A DNA stretch of 64,000 nucleotides from Streptomyces sp. SPB162. Its GTDB lineage: Bacteria > Actinomycetota > Actinomycetes > Streptomycetales > Streptomycetaceae. The DNA lies in NCBI RefSeq assembly GCF_029504575.1, contig NZ_JAQFII010000001.1:5277001-5341000 (forward strand). The letters are read 5' to 3'. Every line of letters begins with the position of its first letter. The stretch's first letter is position 1. Below are positions 33,203 to 42,900 of this stretch, piece by piece. The notes below the pieces were generated by a model, which saw nothing but the letters and a program-made list of their open reading frames with translations, was not told the DNA's origin and ran no database searches. The position numbers and the translations under genes are program-made.

Positions 33203-34726
33203 ATGGCTGACGTCAGGACCCGGGTGGCAGAGGCGTTCGACCGCGCGGACCGGCTCGACCCGGTGCTCGGCACGTACCTCGGCCGGTTCACCGAAGAGGC
33301 CGCCGGCGCGGCGGAGCGACTGGACACGGCCGTCGCGGACGGCGCCGGGACCGGCCCGCTGCACGGCCTGACGCTGGGAGTGAAGGACGTCTTCGCGACC
33401 CGCGAGGCACCCGCGAGCTGCCAGAGCCGGGTGCACGACGTGGAGTGGTGGGCCGGTCGCGACGCCGTACCGGTCGCCCGGCTGCGGGCGGCCGGCGCGG
33501 TACCGCTCGGTCGCACGACCATGGCCGAGCACGCACTGGGCCGGCCCGACCCGGCCCTGGACTTCCCGGTGCCGCGCAACCCGTGGGACATCAACCGCTG
33601 GACCGGCGGCTCCAGTTGCGGCAGCGCCAACGGGCTGCCCGCCGAGCTGTTCGACGTCGGCCTCGGCACCGACAGCAACGGCAGCATCCGCATCCCGGCT
33701 GCGCTGTGCGGCGTCACCGGCTTCAAGCCCACCCACGGCCTGGTCCCCGACGGCGGCTGCCGTCCGCTGAGCCGCTCGCTGGACGTCGTCGGCCCGCTGG
33801 CCCGCAACGTCAGGGACTGCGCGAGCACCCTCGCGGTCCTGGCCGGAGGGCCGGACGCCACCGTGTGGCGCACCGACCTGCGCGGCGCCCGCATCGGCGT
33901 GCCCGCCAAGGCGCTGGAGGAGTCGGCGCAGCTGTCCGACGACTGCGCGGCGGCCTTCGCCGGCGCTCTGGAGGAACTGCGGGAAGCCGGCGCCGAGATC
34001 GTCACCGTGGAACTCCCCGAGGTGTACCCGCTGTTCGCGGCGCAGTTCATCACCCTCCTCGCGGAGGCGTTCGAGCTGCACGGCGCCGGACTGCGCACCC
34101 GCTGGGCGGAGTACGGACGGCCGTTCCGCCGGACCGCCGTCCTCGGCGGCCTGGTCGGCGCCCCGACCTACCTGCACGCCCAGCGGGTCCGCGCCTCGGC
34201 CGCCGCGAGCCTGCGCGAGCGCTTCGAGGGTCTCGACGCGATGGCCACCCCGACCTGGCCGACCACCGCGCCCCGGTACGACGACCCCGCCGCGCTGGGC
34301 ACGGTCTCGTGGCTGCCCGGCCTGTGGAGCGCCGTCGGCTTCCCCGCCGTCGCCGTCCCGATGGGCTTCGGCGGCGACGGTATGCCCCTGTCGCTGCAGC
34401 TCGCGGGGTTGCCGTGGAGCGACTTCGACCTCGCGGCGCTGGCCGACGTCTACCAGTCGGCCACCCACTGGCACCTGCGCCGACCCGACCTCGCCGCCGG
34501 ATCACTGCCCGCCGCCGTACCGGTGGCGGAACCGCAGTCGTCCCCGGGTGACCCCGAGCAGCAGCGCCGGCTCGCCGCCGCGCTGCGCGACACCGGCGTG
34601 GACGTCGACGATGCCGAGGTCGCGGAGTTCACCGGGATGTGGGGGCTCACCTCGATGCTGTTCGGCTTCCTTCCCGAACTCCCGGTGGACCAGGGCCCGC
34701 TGCTGCCCACCCCGCCCCCTTTGTGA
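33203..34726 (+). CDS. Amidase-signature family hydrolase
   Basis: 507 residues. The Ser-cisSer-Lys triad is visible: Lys in GLTLGVKDVF, cis-Ser in WTGGSSCGSANGLPAE and nucleophile Ser in GTDSNGSIRIPAALCG, followed by TGFKPTHGLVP. It hydrolyses a C-N amide bond; the substrate is not evident. A C-terminal extension of about 80 residues (SSPGDPEQQRRLAAALRDTG onwards) is not part of the core fold. The gene is first in an operon with the type II thioesterase and shares promoter architecture with the PKS genes, so it should act on a pathway intermediate, perhaps one derived from the Asn-like building block. Confidence 0.88.
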   Translation: MADVRTRVAEAFDRADRLDPVLGTYLGRFTEEAAGAAERLDTAVADGAGTGPLHGLTLGVKDVFATREAPASCQSRVHDVEWWAGRDAVPVARLRAAGAVPLGRTTMAEHALGRPDPALDFPVPRNPWDINRWTGGSSCGSANGLPAELFDVGLGTDSNGSIRIPAALCGVTGFKPTHGLVPDGGCRPLSRSLDVVGPLARNVRDCASTLAVLAGGPDATVWRTDLRGARIGVPAKALEESAQLSDDCAAAFAGALEELREAGAEIVTVELPEVYPLFAAQFITLLAEAFELHGAGLRTRWAEYGRPFRRTAVLGGLVGAPTYLHAQRVRASAAASLRERFEGLDAMATPTWPTTAPRYDDPAALGTVSWLPGLWSAVGFPAVAVPMGFGGDGMPLSLQLAGLPWSDFDLAALADVYQSATHWHLRRPDLAAGSLPAAVPVAEPQSSPGDPEQQRRLAAALRDTGVDVDDAEVAEFTGMWGLTSMLFGFLPELPVDQGPLLPTPPPL

Positions 34727-34735
34727 GGAGACACC

Positions 34736-35506
34736 ATGACCAGCACCACCGATACCACTGATAACCCGTACATACGGCGCTACCACACCGCCCTCGCGGG
34801 CACCCCGCGCCTGGTCTGCTTCCCGCACGCCGGCGGATCGGCGAGCTTCTACTTCCCGGTGTCGCAGGCACTCGCCCCGGACATCGACGTACTGGTCGTG
34901 CAGTACCCGGGGCGGCAGGACCGGCGCAAGGAACCGCTCATCGACACCATCGGGGAACTCGCCGACCGGGTCTTCGAGGACCTGCGGAAGTTCGCCGACG
35001 AGCCGCTGACGTTCTTCGGGCACAGCATGGGCGCCACGGTGGCCTTCGAGGTCGCCCGCCGCATGGCGGACGCCGGCCTGCCCGCGCCCACCCGGCTGAT
35101 CGCCTCCGCCCGCCGCGCCCCGTCCCGCACCCGCGTCGACCGGGTGCACCTGAAGGACGACGAAGGCCTGATCAAGGAGTTGCGGAAGCTCAGCGGCACC
35201 GATTCGCGGGTGCTGGGCAACGAGGAGATCATGCGGCTCGCCATCCCCTCGATCCGCAACGACTACAAGGCCGTCGAGACCTACAGCGCGGACGCCGGAG
35301 TGCGCGTCGACTGCCCCGTCACCGTCTTCGTCGGCGACGACGACCCCACCACCACGCTCGCCGAGGCGGCGGCCTGGAGCAACCACACCACCGGCACGTG
35401 CGAGGTCCAGGTCTTCCCCGGCGGCGGCCACTTCTACCTCGCCGACCGGCCGAAGGAGGTCCTCGACGCCATCACCCGGCGTATGGGCGTTCCGGTCGCG
35501 GGCTGA
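34736..35506 (+). CDS. Type II thioesterase
   Basis: 256-residue alpha/beta hydrolase. N-terminal LVCFPHAGGSASFYFPVS, nucleophile motif FFGHSMGATVAFEVARR, acidic region VFVGDDDPTT and catalytic His in FPGGGHFYL. Such enzymes clear misprimed or stalled acyl groups from carrier domains. ATG 34736 follows GAGGAGACACC, 9 nt after the amidase stop, so the two are co-transcribed. Confidence 0.93.
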   Translation: MTSTTDTTDNPYIRRYHTALAGTPRLVCFPHAGGSASFYFPVSQALAPDIDVLVVQYPGRQDRRKEPLIDTIGELADRVFEDLRKFADEPLTFFGHSMGATVAFEVARRMADAGLPAPTRLIASARRAPSRTRVDRVHLKDDEGLIKELRKLSGTDSRVLGNEEIMRLAIPSIRNDYKAVETYSADAGVRVDCPVTVFVGDDDPTTTLAEAAAWSNHTTGTCEVQVFPGGGHFYLADRPKEVLDAITRRMGVPVAG

Positions 35507-35533
35507 GACTCCCTCCGACCTGCTGAGGACGGT

Positions 35534-35590
35534 TAGGGGTGCGGCGGGCGGCCATAGGGGGTCCGCCCGTCAGCACCCTTCGTCTAGCGT
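35534..35590 (+). promoter_or_regulatory. Promoter of the hydrolase/A-PCP/OMT/ACP operon with phased repeats
   Basis: TAGGGGT (35534-35540) and TAGGGGGT (35555-35562) end 22 nt apart. TAGCGT (35585-35590) follows 22 nt after the second repeat and starts 51 nt before the GTG of the next gene. The layout is the same as at 33097 and 39877. Confidence 0.6.
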
Positions 35591-35635
35591 CGTGCCAACG
35601 GAAGAATTCCTGGAATCGGCTGGATAGGGAATCAC

Positions 35636-36442
35636 GTGAGTCTCCTTTCATGGAAATCGCTGGCAAAGGGCGACCGGGACGAATTGATTCTGTCGGTCGA
35701 TTTCAGCACCAGCGGGCGCACCCAGGCGGGTTTCGCCGACTTCGCGCCCCGGCTGGACCCGCCCGCCGCCGCGTTCTGGACGACGCTCCCGCCGACGGCG
35801 GACGACGCCGTCGCCCTCGACGGCTACGTCGACTGGTGGCTCACCGACGTACGGGAGAGCGGCCGGCGCGTCACCGCCGTCCTCGGCTACTGCGCGGGAG
35901 CGGTCTTCGCCGCCGCGCTGGCCGAACGGATCGGCGAGTGGCAGGACACCCCGGCCCTGGTGCTGTTCGACCCCGAACTGCCCAACACCGTCGGGCTGTA
36001 CAAGGACTTCCACGCCGCGGGCGACTCACTGGCCTCGCTGCTCACGCCCGCGGAGCTGACGGAGTTCCACGAGGCGGGACGGCGGATCGAACGGCGCTAC
36101 GCCGATGACCTCGCGGCCGTCGGCCCCGAACTCGCCCTGATCTTTACCCACGCGGTGGGCACCGCCGCGGAGCGCCTCGAACTCGACGACGACATCCGCG
36201 ACGACCTCGCCGGGGTCTTCAACTCGCTGGTCGGCTACCTGGCAGCGGCCTCGTCCATCGACCCGCTGCCGCAGTGGGCCCGCGGCACCGCGATCACCTC
36301 GGGCCCGCCATCGTACCCCGTCGGCCGGGAGATCCGCTTCGACGTCGACCACGACGACCTGCTGCGCATCAACGGCGTCGCCCGCGCCCTGTCGGAGCTG
36401 CTCTCCGGCGACCGCACCGAATCAACGACCGCAGGCAGGTGA
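35636..36442 (+). CDS. Alpha/beta-hydrolase-like protein with Cys nucleophile elbow
   Basis: 268 residues, starting at GTG 35636. The elbow reads VLGYCAGAVFAAALAE (Cys near residue 85), where thioesterases normally have GHSxG; the candidate general-base His is in RFDVDHDDLLR near the C-terminus. The layout resembles a compact thioesterase. It may hydrolyse or transfer an acyl group from a carrier protein, such as the PCP encoded by the next gene, whose ATG is only 3 nt downstream. I do not recognise a characterised homologue. Confidence 0.55.
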   Translation: MSLLSWKSLAKGDRDELILSVDFSTSGRTQAGFADFAPRLDPPAAAFWTTLPPTADDAVALDGYVDWWLTDVRESGRRVTAVLGYCAGAVFAAALAERIGEWQDTPALVLFDPELPNTVGLYKDFHAAGDSLASLLTPAELTEFHEAGRRIERRYADDLAAVGPELALIFTHAVGTAAERLELDDDIRDDLAGVFNSLVGYLAAASSIDPLPQWARGTAITSGPPSYPVGREIRFDVDHDDLLRINGVARALSELLSGDRTESTTAGR

Positions 36443-36445
36443 CCC

Positions 36446-38368
36446 ATGGCTGACCACGGGGGAATCGACGCCGGTCCCAGCGGGACCGGCACGGACAACA
36501 GCACGGACAACAGCACGGACAACAGCACGGACAACAGCACGGACACCAGCGCGGACACCAGCGCGGACACCAGCGCGGACACCAGCGCGGACACCAGCGC
36601 GGGCGGCGGGCTGCTTCCCGCCCTGATCGAGGAGCAGGTACGGCGTACGCCGCAGGCCGTCGCCGTCTCCGGCGGCGGAACGGAGCTCACCTACGCCGAA
36701 CTGAACGCCCGCGCCAACCGCCTCGCGCACCACCTCATAGCCGGCGGCGCCGGTCCCGAACAGCTCGTCGCCGTCGGGATGCGCCGCTCGCTCGACCTGG
36801 TGGTCGCGTTCCTCGCCGTGCTCAAGGCCGGGGCCGCGTATCTGCCGCTGGACCTGGACAACCCCGCCGAGCGGCTCACGTTCATGATGGCCGACGCCCG
36901 GCCCGCGCTGCTGGTGACCACTGCCGCCGAAGCCGGCTCCGCCACCGGCGACCAGCCGGTGATCGCGCTCGACGACCCGGAGACCGCCGCCCGCATCGCG
37001 GGCGCGCCGGCCACCGACCCCGGCGACGCCGACCGGATCACGCCGCTGCGCCCGGACAACCCGGCGTACGTCATCTACACCTCGGGATCGACCGGTCGCC
37101 CCAAGGGCGTGGTCGTCACCCACCGCCCGCTGGTCGCGTACCTCGACTACGCCCGTGCCACCTACCCGAGCGCGGCGGGCCGGGCGCTGCTGCACTCCTC
37201 GGTGGCCTTCGACATGACGGTCACGACCCTGTACGCGCCGCTGATCTCCGGTGGCCGCGTCCAGGTCGGCCCGCTGGAGGAGGTGCGCGAACGGCCCACG
37301 TTCCTGAAGGTCACCCCGTCGCACATGGCGCTGCTCGCGACGCTGCCGCCCGAGTCCGCGCCCACCGGCGAACTCGTGGTCGGCGGTGAGCTGCTGCTCT
37401 CGGAGACCGTCGAGACGTTCCGCAAGGACAACCCGGGCGTGACCGTCGTCAACGAGTACGGTCCGACCGAGGCCACCGTCGGCTGCTGCGTGCACGTCCT
37501 GGCGCCCGCCGACCGACTGCCGCCCGGCGCGGTCTCCATCGGCCGCCCCACCCACACCAGCGAGCTCCACGTACTGGACGGCTCGCTGCGGCCCGTCCCG
37601 GCGGGGGAGACCGGCGAGCTCTACATCGCGGGCGGCCAGCTGGCCCGCGGCTACCTCAACCGGCCGGGACTGACCGCGGAGCGCTTCGTCGCCGACCCGT
37701 TCGGCGCCCCGGGGACACGGATGTACCGCACCGGCGACCGGGTGCGGCGCTCCGCCGACGGCACCCTGGACTTCCTCGGCCGCTTCGACGGCCAGGTCAA
37801 GATCCGCGGTTACCGCGTCGAACTGGGCGAGATCGAGTCGGCGCTGCTGCGCCGGCTGGAGGTAGGCCAGGCCGCCGTGACGGTCCATCAGGAGCCCGGC
37901 GGTGACGCACATCTGATCGCCTACGTCGTGCCGTCGTCCATGGGCGGAATCGACGTCGGCCGGCTGTCCGCGTACGCCGCCGAGATGCTGCCCGAGTACA
38001 TGGTCCCCAGCGTGATCCTCACGTTGGACTCCCTCCCGCTGAACGCCAACGGCAAGTTGGAGGCCGGCTCCCTGCCAGTGCCCCGTTTCGCCTCCCTCAC
38101 CGCTTTCCGCGCGCCGTGGACCGAGGTCCAGACGCTGCTGTGCGAGCTGTTCGCCCAGTACTCCGGCGCGGCCAGGGTCGGCGTCGACGACGACTTCTTC
38201 GCACTCGGCGGCACCAGCCTCGGAGCCGCCCAGGTGGCCAACAAGGCCCGCAGGGCCGGGGTCCGCTTCAGCCTCCAGGACGTGGTCGACCACCGGACCG
38301 CGCTGCGGCTGGCCGCGGCCGTCTCCGACGACTCCGACGTCCCCGTCCCCTCGCTCTCCACCACGTAG
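36446..38368 (+). CDS. Stand-alone NRPS adenylation-PCP protein, Asn-like code
   Basis: 640 residues. A low-complexity N-terminus with nine tetrapeptide repeats ([12 protein letters not shown], residues 16-51) precedes an A domain (about 55-540) and a PCP (about 560-625). A motifs: [54 protein letters not shown] and NANGKLE. PCP Ser is in [11 protein letters not shown]. Reading the specificity positions by eye gives D-M-T-K-V-G-E-V-G-K, closest to the Asn code DLTKLGEVGK. There is no condensation or epimerisation domain. The MbtH-like protein at 16985 may support it. With the O-methyltransferase and free ACP downstream, it probably makes an aminoacyl starter or side unit for the PKS. Confidence 0.88.
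   Translation: MADHGGIDAGPSGTGTDNSTDNSTDNSTDNSTDTSADTSADTSADTSADTSAGGGLLPALIEEQVRRTPQAVAVSGGGTELTYAELNARANRLAHHLIAGGAGPEQLVAVGMRRSLDLVVAFLAVLKAGAAYLPLDLDNPAERLTFMMADARPALLVTTAAEAGSATGDQPVIALDDPETAARIAGAPATDPGDADRITPLRPDNPAYVIYTSGSTGRPKGVVVTHRPLVAYLDYARATYPSAAGRALLHSSVAFDMTVTTLYAPLISGGRVQVGPLEEVRERPTFLKVTPSHMALLATLPPESAPTGELVVGGELLLSETVETFRKDNPGVTVVNEYGPTEATVGCCVHVLAPADRLPPGAVSIGRPTHTSELHVLDGSLRPVPAGETGELYIAGGQLARGYLNRPGLTAERFVADPFGAPGTRMYRTGDRVRRSADGTLDFLGRFDGQVKIRGYRVELGEIESALLRRLEVGQAAVTVHQEPGGDAHLIAYVVPSSMGGIDVGRLSAYAAEMLPEYMVPSVILTLDSLPLNANGKLEAGSLPVPRFASLTAFRAPWTEVQTLLCELFAQYSGAARVGVDDDFFALGGTSLGAAQVANKARRAGVRFSLQDVVDHRTALRLAAAVSDDSDVPVPSLSTT
36491..36598 (+). repeat. Nine in-frame 12-bp tandem repeats
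   Basis: Four ACGGACAACAGC, one ACGGACACCAGC and four GCGGACACCAGC units lie head to tail inside the A-PCP coding region. They encode a flexible Asp/Ser/Thr/Asn linker before the A domain. Because units are 12 bp, copy-number changes keep the frame. Confidence 0.9.
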
Positions 38369-38429
38369 GACGCACGGCTCCCGTAGGTCCCTCCTGCCCT
38401 TCGGCTTCAACCAGTAGAGGATGAACACG

Positions 38430-39458
38430 ATGTCGCTCTTGCAACTCGCGGGCATGGGGTGGATCTCCCGCTCGCTCAGCGTCGCCGCCCGACTCGGTAT
38501 CGCCGACCACCTCGCGGACGGCCCCAAGTCCCCCGCGGAGCTCGCGCAGCTCACCGACTCCGACCCGGACGGGGTGCTGTACCTGCTGCGGGTGCTCGGC
38601 ATCGTCGGCGTCTTCAAGGAGAACGAGGACGGCAGGTTCGAGCACACCGACACGTCACAGGCGCTCCGCGACGACCACCCGGAGTCGATGCGCTACTGGT
38701 GCGTACTCGGTGGCGAGATGTACTACGACGTCTGGCGCGACCTGCTGACGACCGTCAAGACCGGCAAGCCGGCCTCCCAGTCCGAGTACGGCGGCTCCAT
38801 CTACGCCTACATGGACCAGGACACCGACGCCGGCGAGATCTACGACAAGGCCATGGCGGACATCACCCGCCCGGCCGCCGCCGAACTCGCCCGTGACTTC
38901 GACTTCTCCTGGATCCGCAAGGTCGTCGACATCGGCGGCGGCACCGGCCACCTGCTCAAGGGCATCCTGGGCGCGCACCCCGACGTCGAAGGCGTCGTCG
39001 CCGACCGAGCCGACGTCGCCGAGCGCGGCACCAAGGAACTCGCCGCCACCGGCAACGAGGACCTCATCCGGCGGCTGACGTTCGTCGAGTCGGACTTCTT
39101 CGCGGAGGTCCCGGCGGGAGGCGACGCGTACTTCCTCAAGAACGTGCTCCACAACTGGAGCCCGGACAGCAGCGTCAAGATCCTCGAGACCGTGCGCAAA
39201 GCCATGGTCCGCACCGTCGAGGACTCCGAGGGCCTCGCCGCCGAGCCGGTGCTCTTCGTGATCGAGCCGCTGCTCGGACATGACAACGCGTCCGCCATCC
39301 GCTCGCTCTTCCAGATGGTCGTCTGCGAGGAGGGCACCCGTATCCGCTCCGAGCCGGACATGCGCAAGCAGGCGGAAGGCGCCGGCTTCGAGATCCGCTC
39401 CATCAAGCACCTGTCCACGGAGCACAGCGTGGTCGAAATGATCCTGGCCCGGGACTGA
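38430..39458 (+). CDS. SAM-dependent O-methyltransferase (methyltransferase-2 family)
   Basis: 342 residues. The N-terminal winged-helix dimerisation domain (SLSVAARLGIADHLADGPKS) is followed by a Rossmann domain with SAM-binding VVDIGGGTGHLLKGILGAHP. The catalytic-His region is KNVLHNWSPDSS and the end has EMILARD. Substrate is unknown; such enzymes usually methylate hydroxyl groups, including carrier-bound intermediates. ATG 38430 is preferred because AGAGG lies 9 nt upstream; an ATG at 38421 directly abuts that site. Confidence 0.85.
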   Translation: MSLLQLAGMGWISRSLSVAARLGIADHLADGPKSPAELAQLTDSDPDGVLYLLRVLGIVGVFKENEDGRFEHTDTSQALRDDHPESMRYWCVLGGEMYYDVWRDLLTTVKTGKPASQSEYGGSIYAYMDQDTDAGEIYDKAMADITRPAAAELARDFDFSWIRKVVDIGGGTGHLLKGILGAHPDVEGVVADRADVAERGTKELAATGNEDLIRRLTFVESDFFAEVPAGGDAYFLKNVLHNWSPDSSVKILETVRKAMVRTVEDSEGLAAEPVLFVIEPLLGHDNASAIRSLFQMVVCEEGTRIRSEPDMRKQAEGAGFEIRSIKHLSTEHSVVEMILARD

Positions 39459-39490
39459 CGGTACCGACGGGACGGAAAGGAAACATTCAC

Positions 39491-39739
39491 ATGTGGGACG
39501 CCCAGTTCGAAGAAATCGTCAGGCCTCATCTCTCGTTCCTGCCGGAGGACGCTGAATTCACCCCCGAGCTCGACCTCAGGGAATTCGGCCTCGACTCCCT
39601 CGGCATCGTCGATCTGCTGATCGCGCTGGAGAACGCGTACGACGTCAAGTTCACCGACGACGCGCTCGCCATGGAGACGTTCGAGACGCCGGGGTCCCTG
39701 TGGGGCACCCTGTCGGGTCTCCTGGTCCCGGTCGGCTGA
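39491..39739 (+). CDS. Discrete acyl carrier protein
   Basis: 82 residues with the attachment Ser in [18 protein letters not shown]. It is last in the operon that begins at 35636 and precedes the first PKS gene. It may carry a starter unit made from the A-PCP product. It has no C-terminal docking helix, so hand-over to the PKS would not use standard docking. Confidence 0.88.
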   Translation: MWDAQFEEIVRPHLSFLPEDAEFTPELDLREFGLDSLGIVDLLIALENAYDVKFTDDALAMETFETPGSLWGTLSGLLVPVG

Positions 39740-39842
39740 CCAGCGGCACGAAGAGCGTCCGAGTTCACGTCGCGGGCACGGCATCCTGGCGGGATGCCGT
39801 GCCCGGCGGTGTGTCCGGGCGCGTATCCGGGGCCCCTTCCGT

Positions 39843-39895
39843 CCACCCCTGCCCACCCCTGACCGCCGGCGCCGGATAGGGGTGGGCAGGGGTGG
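39843..39895. promoter_or_regulatory. Perfect 18-bp inverted repeat overlapping the PKS promoter
   Basis: CCACCCCTGCCCACCCCT (39843-39860) and AGGGGTGGGCAGGGGTGG (39878-39895) are exact reverse complements with a 17-nt loop that contains the palindrome CCGGCGCCGG. It lies downstream of the ACP stop. The right arm holds the two AGGGGT repeats of the PKS promoter, so the element may be both a terminator for the upstream operon and a symmetric operator. Confidence 0.65.
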
Positions 39896-39921
39896 TTGGT
39901 CCCGAAGGGCCGAAATAGCGT
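39877..39921 (+). promoter_or_regulatory. Promoter of the PKS genes with phased repeats
   Basis: TAGGGGT (39877-39883) and CAGGGGT (39887-39893) end 10 nt apart. TAGCGT (39916-39921) follows 22 nt after the second and starts 53 nt before the GTG of the PKS gene. Confidence 0.6.
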
Positions 39922-39968
39922 GGCCGGAACGAATGGCTGTTCCAGTTCTTCCTCATGAGGTGGCCCAC

Positions 39969-42900
39969 GTGTCGAAAGAGTCGAATGAAGAAAAGCTCCT
40001 CGACTACCTCAAGCGGGCTACGGCCGAGCTGAAGGAGACTCGCCGGCGCCTCCGTGCGGAGGAGGACAGGCAGCGCGAACCCATTGCCATCATCGGAATG
40101 TCCTGCCGTTTCCCCGGCGGTGTGCGCAATCCCGAGGAACTGTGGGACCTGCTCGCCGCAGGCGGTGACGCGATATCGGACTTCCCGGCGGACCGCGGCT
40201 GGGACATCGAGGGCGTCTACGACCCCGACCCGGACACCGAGGCGTCCGGCAAGACGTACTCCCGCGAAGGCGGCTTCGTCCACGACGCGACCGGGTTCGA
40301 CGCCGAGTTCTTCGGTATCAGCCCCCGCGAGGCCCTGGCGACCGACCCCCAGCAGCGGCTGCTCCTCGAAGCTTCCTGGGAGAGCATCGAGCGTGCGGGC
40401 ATCGACCCCGCGACCCTGCGCGGCAGCGCGACCGGTGTCTTCGCGGGGATCATGTACCACGAGTACGGCACCGACCGCACGGTCGTCCCCGAAGGCGTCG
40501 AGGGCTTCCTCGGCACCGGCACGGCGGGCAGCGTCCTGTCCGGCCGCGTCTCGTACACCCTGGGCCTCGAAGGCCCGGCCGTCACCGTGGACACCGCCTG
40601 CTCCTCCTCCCTCGTCACTGTGCACCTCGCCGCCTCCGCGCTGCGCCAGGGCGAATGCTCGCTGGCCCTCGCGGGCGGTGTGACGGTCATGGCGACCCCC
40701 GACACCTTCGTCGACTTCAGCCAGCAGCGCGGCCTCGCCGCCGACGGCCGCTGCAAGCCGTTCGCGGACGCCGCCGATGGCACGGGGCTGGGGCGAGGGC
40801 GTCGGGGTCCTGGTCCTGGAGCGGCTGTCCGACGCGCGCCGCAACGGCCACCGCGTGCTGGCGGTCATCAAGGGCAGCGCGGTCAACCAGGACGGCGCGA
40901 GCAGCCAGTTGACGGCCCCCAACGGACCCTCGCAGCAGCGCGTCATCCGGCAGGCCCTGGCCGGCGCCCGGCTTTCGGCCGAGGACATCGACGCCGTCGA
41001 GGCCCACGGCACGGGCACCCGGCTGGGCGACCCGATCGAGGCGCAGGCACTGCTGGCGACCTACGGGCAGGAGCGGGCGGACGGCCGTCCGCTGTGGCTG
41101 GGCTCGGTGAAGTCGAACCTCGGGCACACGCAGGCCGCCGCCGGTGTCGCGGGCATCATCAAGATGGTGCTCGCGCTCGGGCACGAGGAACTGCCCCGCA
41201 CCCTGCACGTGGACGCGCCGAGCTCGCACGTGGACTGGACGGCCGGCTCCGTCGAGCTGCTGACCGAGGCCCGGCCGTGGCCGGCGCGGGGGAGCGGACC
41301 CGCCGTGCGGGCGTCTCGTCCTTCGGCATCAGCGGCACGAACGCGCATGTGATCGTGGAGGAGGCCCCGGCGGAGGCGCCGACGGAAGACGTCGCGGTCG
41401 CCGAGCTGCCGGTGGTGCCGTGGGTGCTGTCCGGCAAGTCGCCCGAGGCGCTTCAGGCACAGGCGGCACGCCTGCGGGAGTTCGTGCTGGCGGATGCGGG
41501 ATCGGACGCGGGATCGGAAACGGCGGCGATCGGTTCGGCGCTGGCGACGCGGCGCGCGGTGTTCGCGCACCGCGGTGCCGTCGTGGCCGCGGACCGTGAC
41601 GGCCTGCTGGCCGGACTGGCGGTACTCGCCGCGGGCGACAGCACGCCGGGCGTGGTGCGGGGTATCGCAGGACCCGGCCGGACGGCGTTCCTGTTCACCG
41701 GGCAGGGGAGTCAGCGGGCGGGGATGGGGCGTGGGCTGTACGCCGCGTTCCCGGTGTTCGCGCAGGCGCTGGACGCGGTGGCGGCCGCGTTCGACGGGAA
41801 ACTGGAACTGCCGCTCAAGGACGTGCTGTTCGCGGATGATTCCGAGCGCCTGAACGAGACGGGTTTCACCCAGCCGGCGCTGTTCGCGCTGGAGGTCGCC
41901 CTGTTCCGGCTGCTGGAGTCCTTCGGGGTCCGACCGCAGGTGCTGGCGGGTCACTCCATCGGTGAGCTGGCGGCCGCGCAGGTGGCGGGCATCTGGTCGC
42001 TGGAGGATGCGGCCCTGCTGGTGGCGGCCCGTGGCCGGCTGATGCAGGGGCTTCCCTCCGGCGGTGCGATGGCGGCGGTCCAGGCCACGGAGGCGGAGGT
42101 TTCGCCGCAGCTGACGGAGCGGGTGGGGATCGCGGCGGTCAACGGGCCGACGTCGATCGTCGTCTCCGGGGACGACGAGGCGGTGGCGGACGTCATCGCG
42201 CACTTCGACGCTCTCGGGCGGAAGACCAAGCGCCTCACCGTCAGCCACGCCTTCCACTCCCCGCACATGGAACCGATGCTCGCGGAGTTCGCCGAGGTAG
42301 CGGCCGGTCTCACGTACGCGGCGCCCTCGATCCCCATCGTGTCGACCCTGACGGGCAAGGCGGCGACCGCCGACGAGCTGACCGACCCCGCCTACTGGGT
42401 CCGCCACGTCCGCGAGGCCGTCCGCTTCGCCGACGCGGTCACCACCCTCCAGCACCAGGGCGTCAGCACGCTGCTGGAACTCGGCCCGGACGCGGTACTC
42501 ACCGCCATGGCCGCCGACTCCACCACCGACACCACCACCCTCGTCCCGGCCCTGCGCCGCGGCCACGACGAAGCGCAGGTCTTCGTCACCTCCCTCGCGA
42601 CCCTCCACACCCGAGGCGTCCCCGTCGCCTGGCCGACCTTCTTCGGCACCGGTCACGCCCCCGTCGACCTCCCCACGTACGCCTTCCAGTCGAGCCGCTA
42701 CTGGCTGGACACCCCGACGGCGTCGGCCGCGGGCGACATGGCGGCCGTGGGACTCGTGGACGCGGGGCACCCGCTGCTCGGCGCGGCCGTCGTCCTGCCG
42801 GACTCGGACGGGCTGCTGTTCACGGGCCGGCTGTCGCTCGGCTCGCACCCGTGGCTGGCGGATCACGTCGTCGCGGGCACGGTCGTCGTGCCGGGTGCGG

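Noticed and set aside
36235-36690. - strand frame with repeated LLSVLLSV segments, looking like a membrane peptide
   Set aside because: It is the complement of the 12-bp repeats in the A-PCP gene.
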